Assembly: GCA_011524425.1 (NCBI GenBank)
Contig: WTKI01000217.1
Span: 1-6,377 of the forward strand
Origin: Altererythrobacter sp.
GTDB lineage: Bacteria > Pseudomonadota > Alphaproteobacteria > Sphingomonadales > Sphingomonadaceae
Length of the DNA stretch: 6,377 bases
Direction of reading: 5' to 3'
Shown here: positions 6,036 to 6,377 of the stretch, piece after piece
Layout of the letters: each line of letters starts with the position of its first letter
Position numbering within the stretch: position 1 is the stretch's first letter
Notes under the pieces: model-generated
The model's input: the letters and a program-made list of their open reading frames with translations, nothing else
What the model was told of the DNA's origin: nothing
The model's database searches: none
Made by a program: the position numbers and the translations under genes

Positions 6036-6066
6036 CCCAAATGGGTGAATTCGACCATTTCACCCA
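6036..6066. promoter_or_regulatory. Candidate operator (dyad) between the LuxR-type and DUF4199 genes
   Basis: TGGGTGAA (6042-6049) and TTCACCCA (6059-6066) form a perfect 8-bp inverted repeat with a 9-base centre. An adjoining imperfect palindrome, CCCAAATGGG (6036-6045), shares the left arm. The site lies 12 bp past the end of the LuxR gene (6079) and about 66 bp before the DUF4199 ATG, where an operator or promoter for the latter would be expected. LuxR-family HTH proteins bind dyads as dimers, so the neighbouring regulator is the obvious candidate ligand; this is inference. A hairpin terminator for the LuxR gene is possible, but no T-run follows. Confidence 0.45.
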
Positions 6067-6078
6067 CTCTAACGAGGG

Positions 6079-6377
6079 TTATGGCAAGACCCCCAGCGAT
6101 CGCGCCGTATCAACCGCTTTGCCTCGTCCTGTTACCTCTAACTTCATGTAAACATTAGCGATATGTGTCTTGACCGTATTGGGTGAAACGCCCAGATCGC
6201 GCGCAATTTCCTTATTGCTCGCGCCCGATGCCAGATGTTCGAGTATCTCGCATTCGCGGCGCGTCAGACCGAGCGAACCAATCGCTTTGTCATTACGTTC
6301 AAACGCCTCTCCTGCCGGCTTGGGCGTCAATTGCAGGCCAACCCAGATGCCCAGTGCAATGAAGATTACAGCAACGA
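6079..6377 (-). CDS. LuxR-type HTH regulator with an N-terminal membrane helix, partial (cut by the right window edge)
   Basis: The C-terminal 99 residues of a transcription regulator. The LuxR/FixJ-type helix-turn-helix covers about the last 60 residues: LTRRECEILEHLASG, then SNKEIARDLGVSPNTVKTH, the usual recognition helix, and IANVYMKLEVTGRGKAV. A TTG at 6330 could be taken as a start, but the frame continues without a stop to the right edge, and the codons before it read VAVIFIALGIWVGLQLTP, a plain membrane helix. The real start is therefore outside the window, and the protein is probably anchored in the inner membrane with its DNA-binding domain in the cytosol. No receiver or autoinducer domain is visible in the part present. 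It lies upstream of the DUF4199 membrane protein on the same strand. Confidence 0.88.
   Translation of the reverse strand, partial: VAVIFIALGIWVGLQLTPKPAGEAFERNDKAIGSLGLTRRECEILEHLASGASNKEIARDLGVSPNTVKTHIANVYMKLEVTGRGKAVDTARSLGVLP

Noticed and set aside
6079..6330. Short 83-residue LuxR protein starting at TTG 6330
   Set aside because: The frame continues upstream without a stop to the window edge and encodes a membrane helix there; the TTG has no ribosome binding site.

Overview
This window looks like an ordinary chromosomal segment of an alphaproteobacterium, most likely a sphingomonad (Erythrobacter/Altererythrobacter-like). That placement is an inference from moderate-to-high GC, an IspB-like long-chain prenyl synthase, a compact AroQ-type chorismate mutase, a PhoP/PhoQ-like pair with an 'AHALKTPL' histidine box, and a short membrane-anchored LuxR-type regulator next to a DUF4199 protein. 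I see no mobile element, CRISPR array, rRNA or tRNA.

Layout from left to right: (1) the 5' part of a polyprenyl diphosphate synthase gene (minus strand, running off the left edge); (2) a chorismate mutase gene (plus), divergent from it, with an 8-bp inverted repeat between the two that touches the synthase start codon; (3) a three-gene minus-strand cluster, in transcription order a secreted PepSY-domain protein, an OmpR/PhoP-type response regulator and a PhoQ-like sensor histidine kinase. The kinase ends only 5 bp from the end of the chorismate mutase gene, and a hairpin covers both stop codons; (4) a 128-bp divergent intergenic region with a perfect 9-bp inverted repeat; (5) a Uup-type ABC-F ATPase gene (plus); (6) a probable terminator hairpin; (7) a minus-strand pair consisting of a LuxR-type HTH protein, open at the right edge and preceded by a membrane helix, followed by a four-helix DUF4199 membrane protein. 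The 103 bp between them carry a GGGTGAA-type dyad.

Functionally, the prenyl synthase makes the isoprenoid tail of ubiquinone and the chorismate mutase feeds phenylalanine/tyrosine synthesis. Both branches touch chorismate chemistry, but the genes are not co-transcribed. The PepSY/response regulator/kinase cluster looks like an envelope-sensing two-component system with its own periplasmic accessory protein. The LuxR/DUF4199 pair looks like a membrane-tethered regulator with a membrane-protein partner or target. These last two clusters are the parts most worth a second look. The rest is conserved housekeeping.
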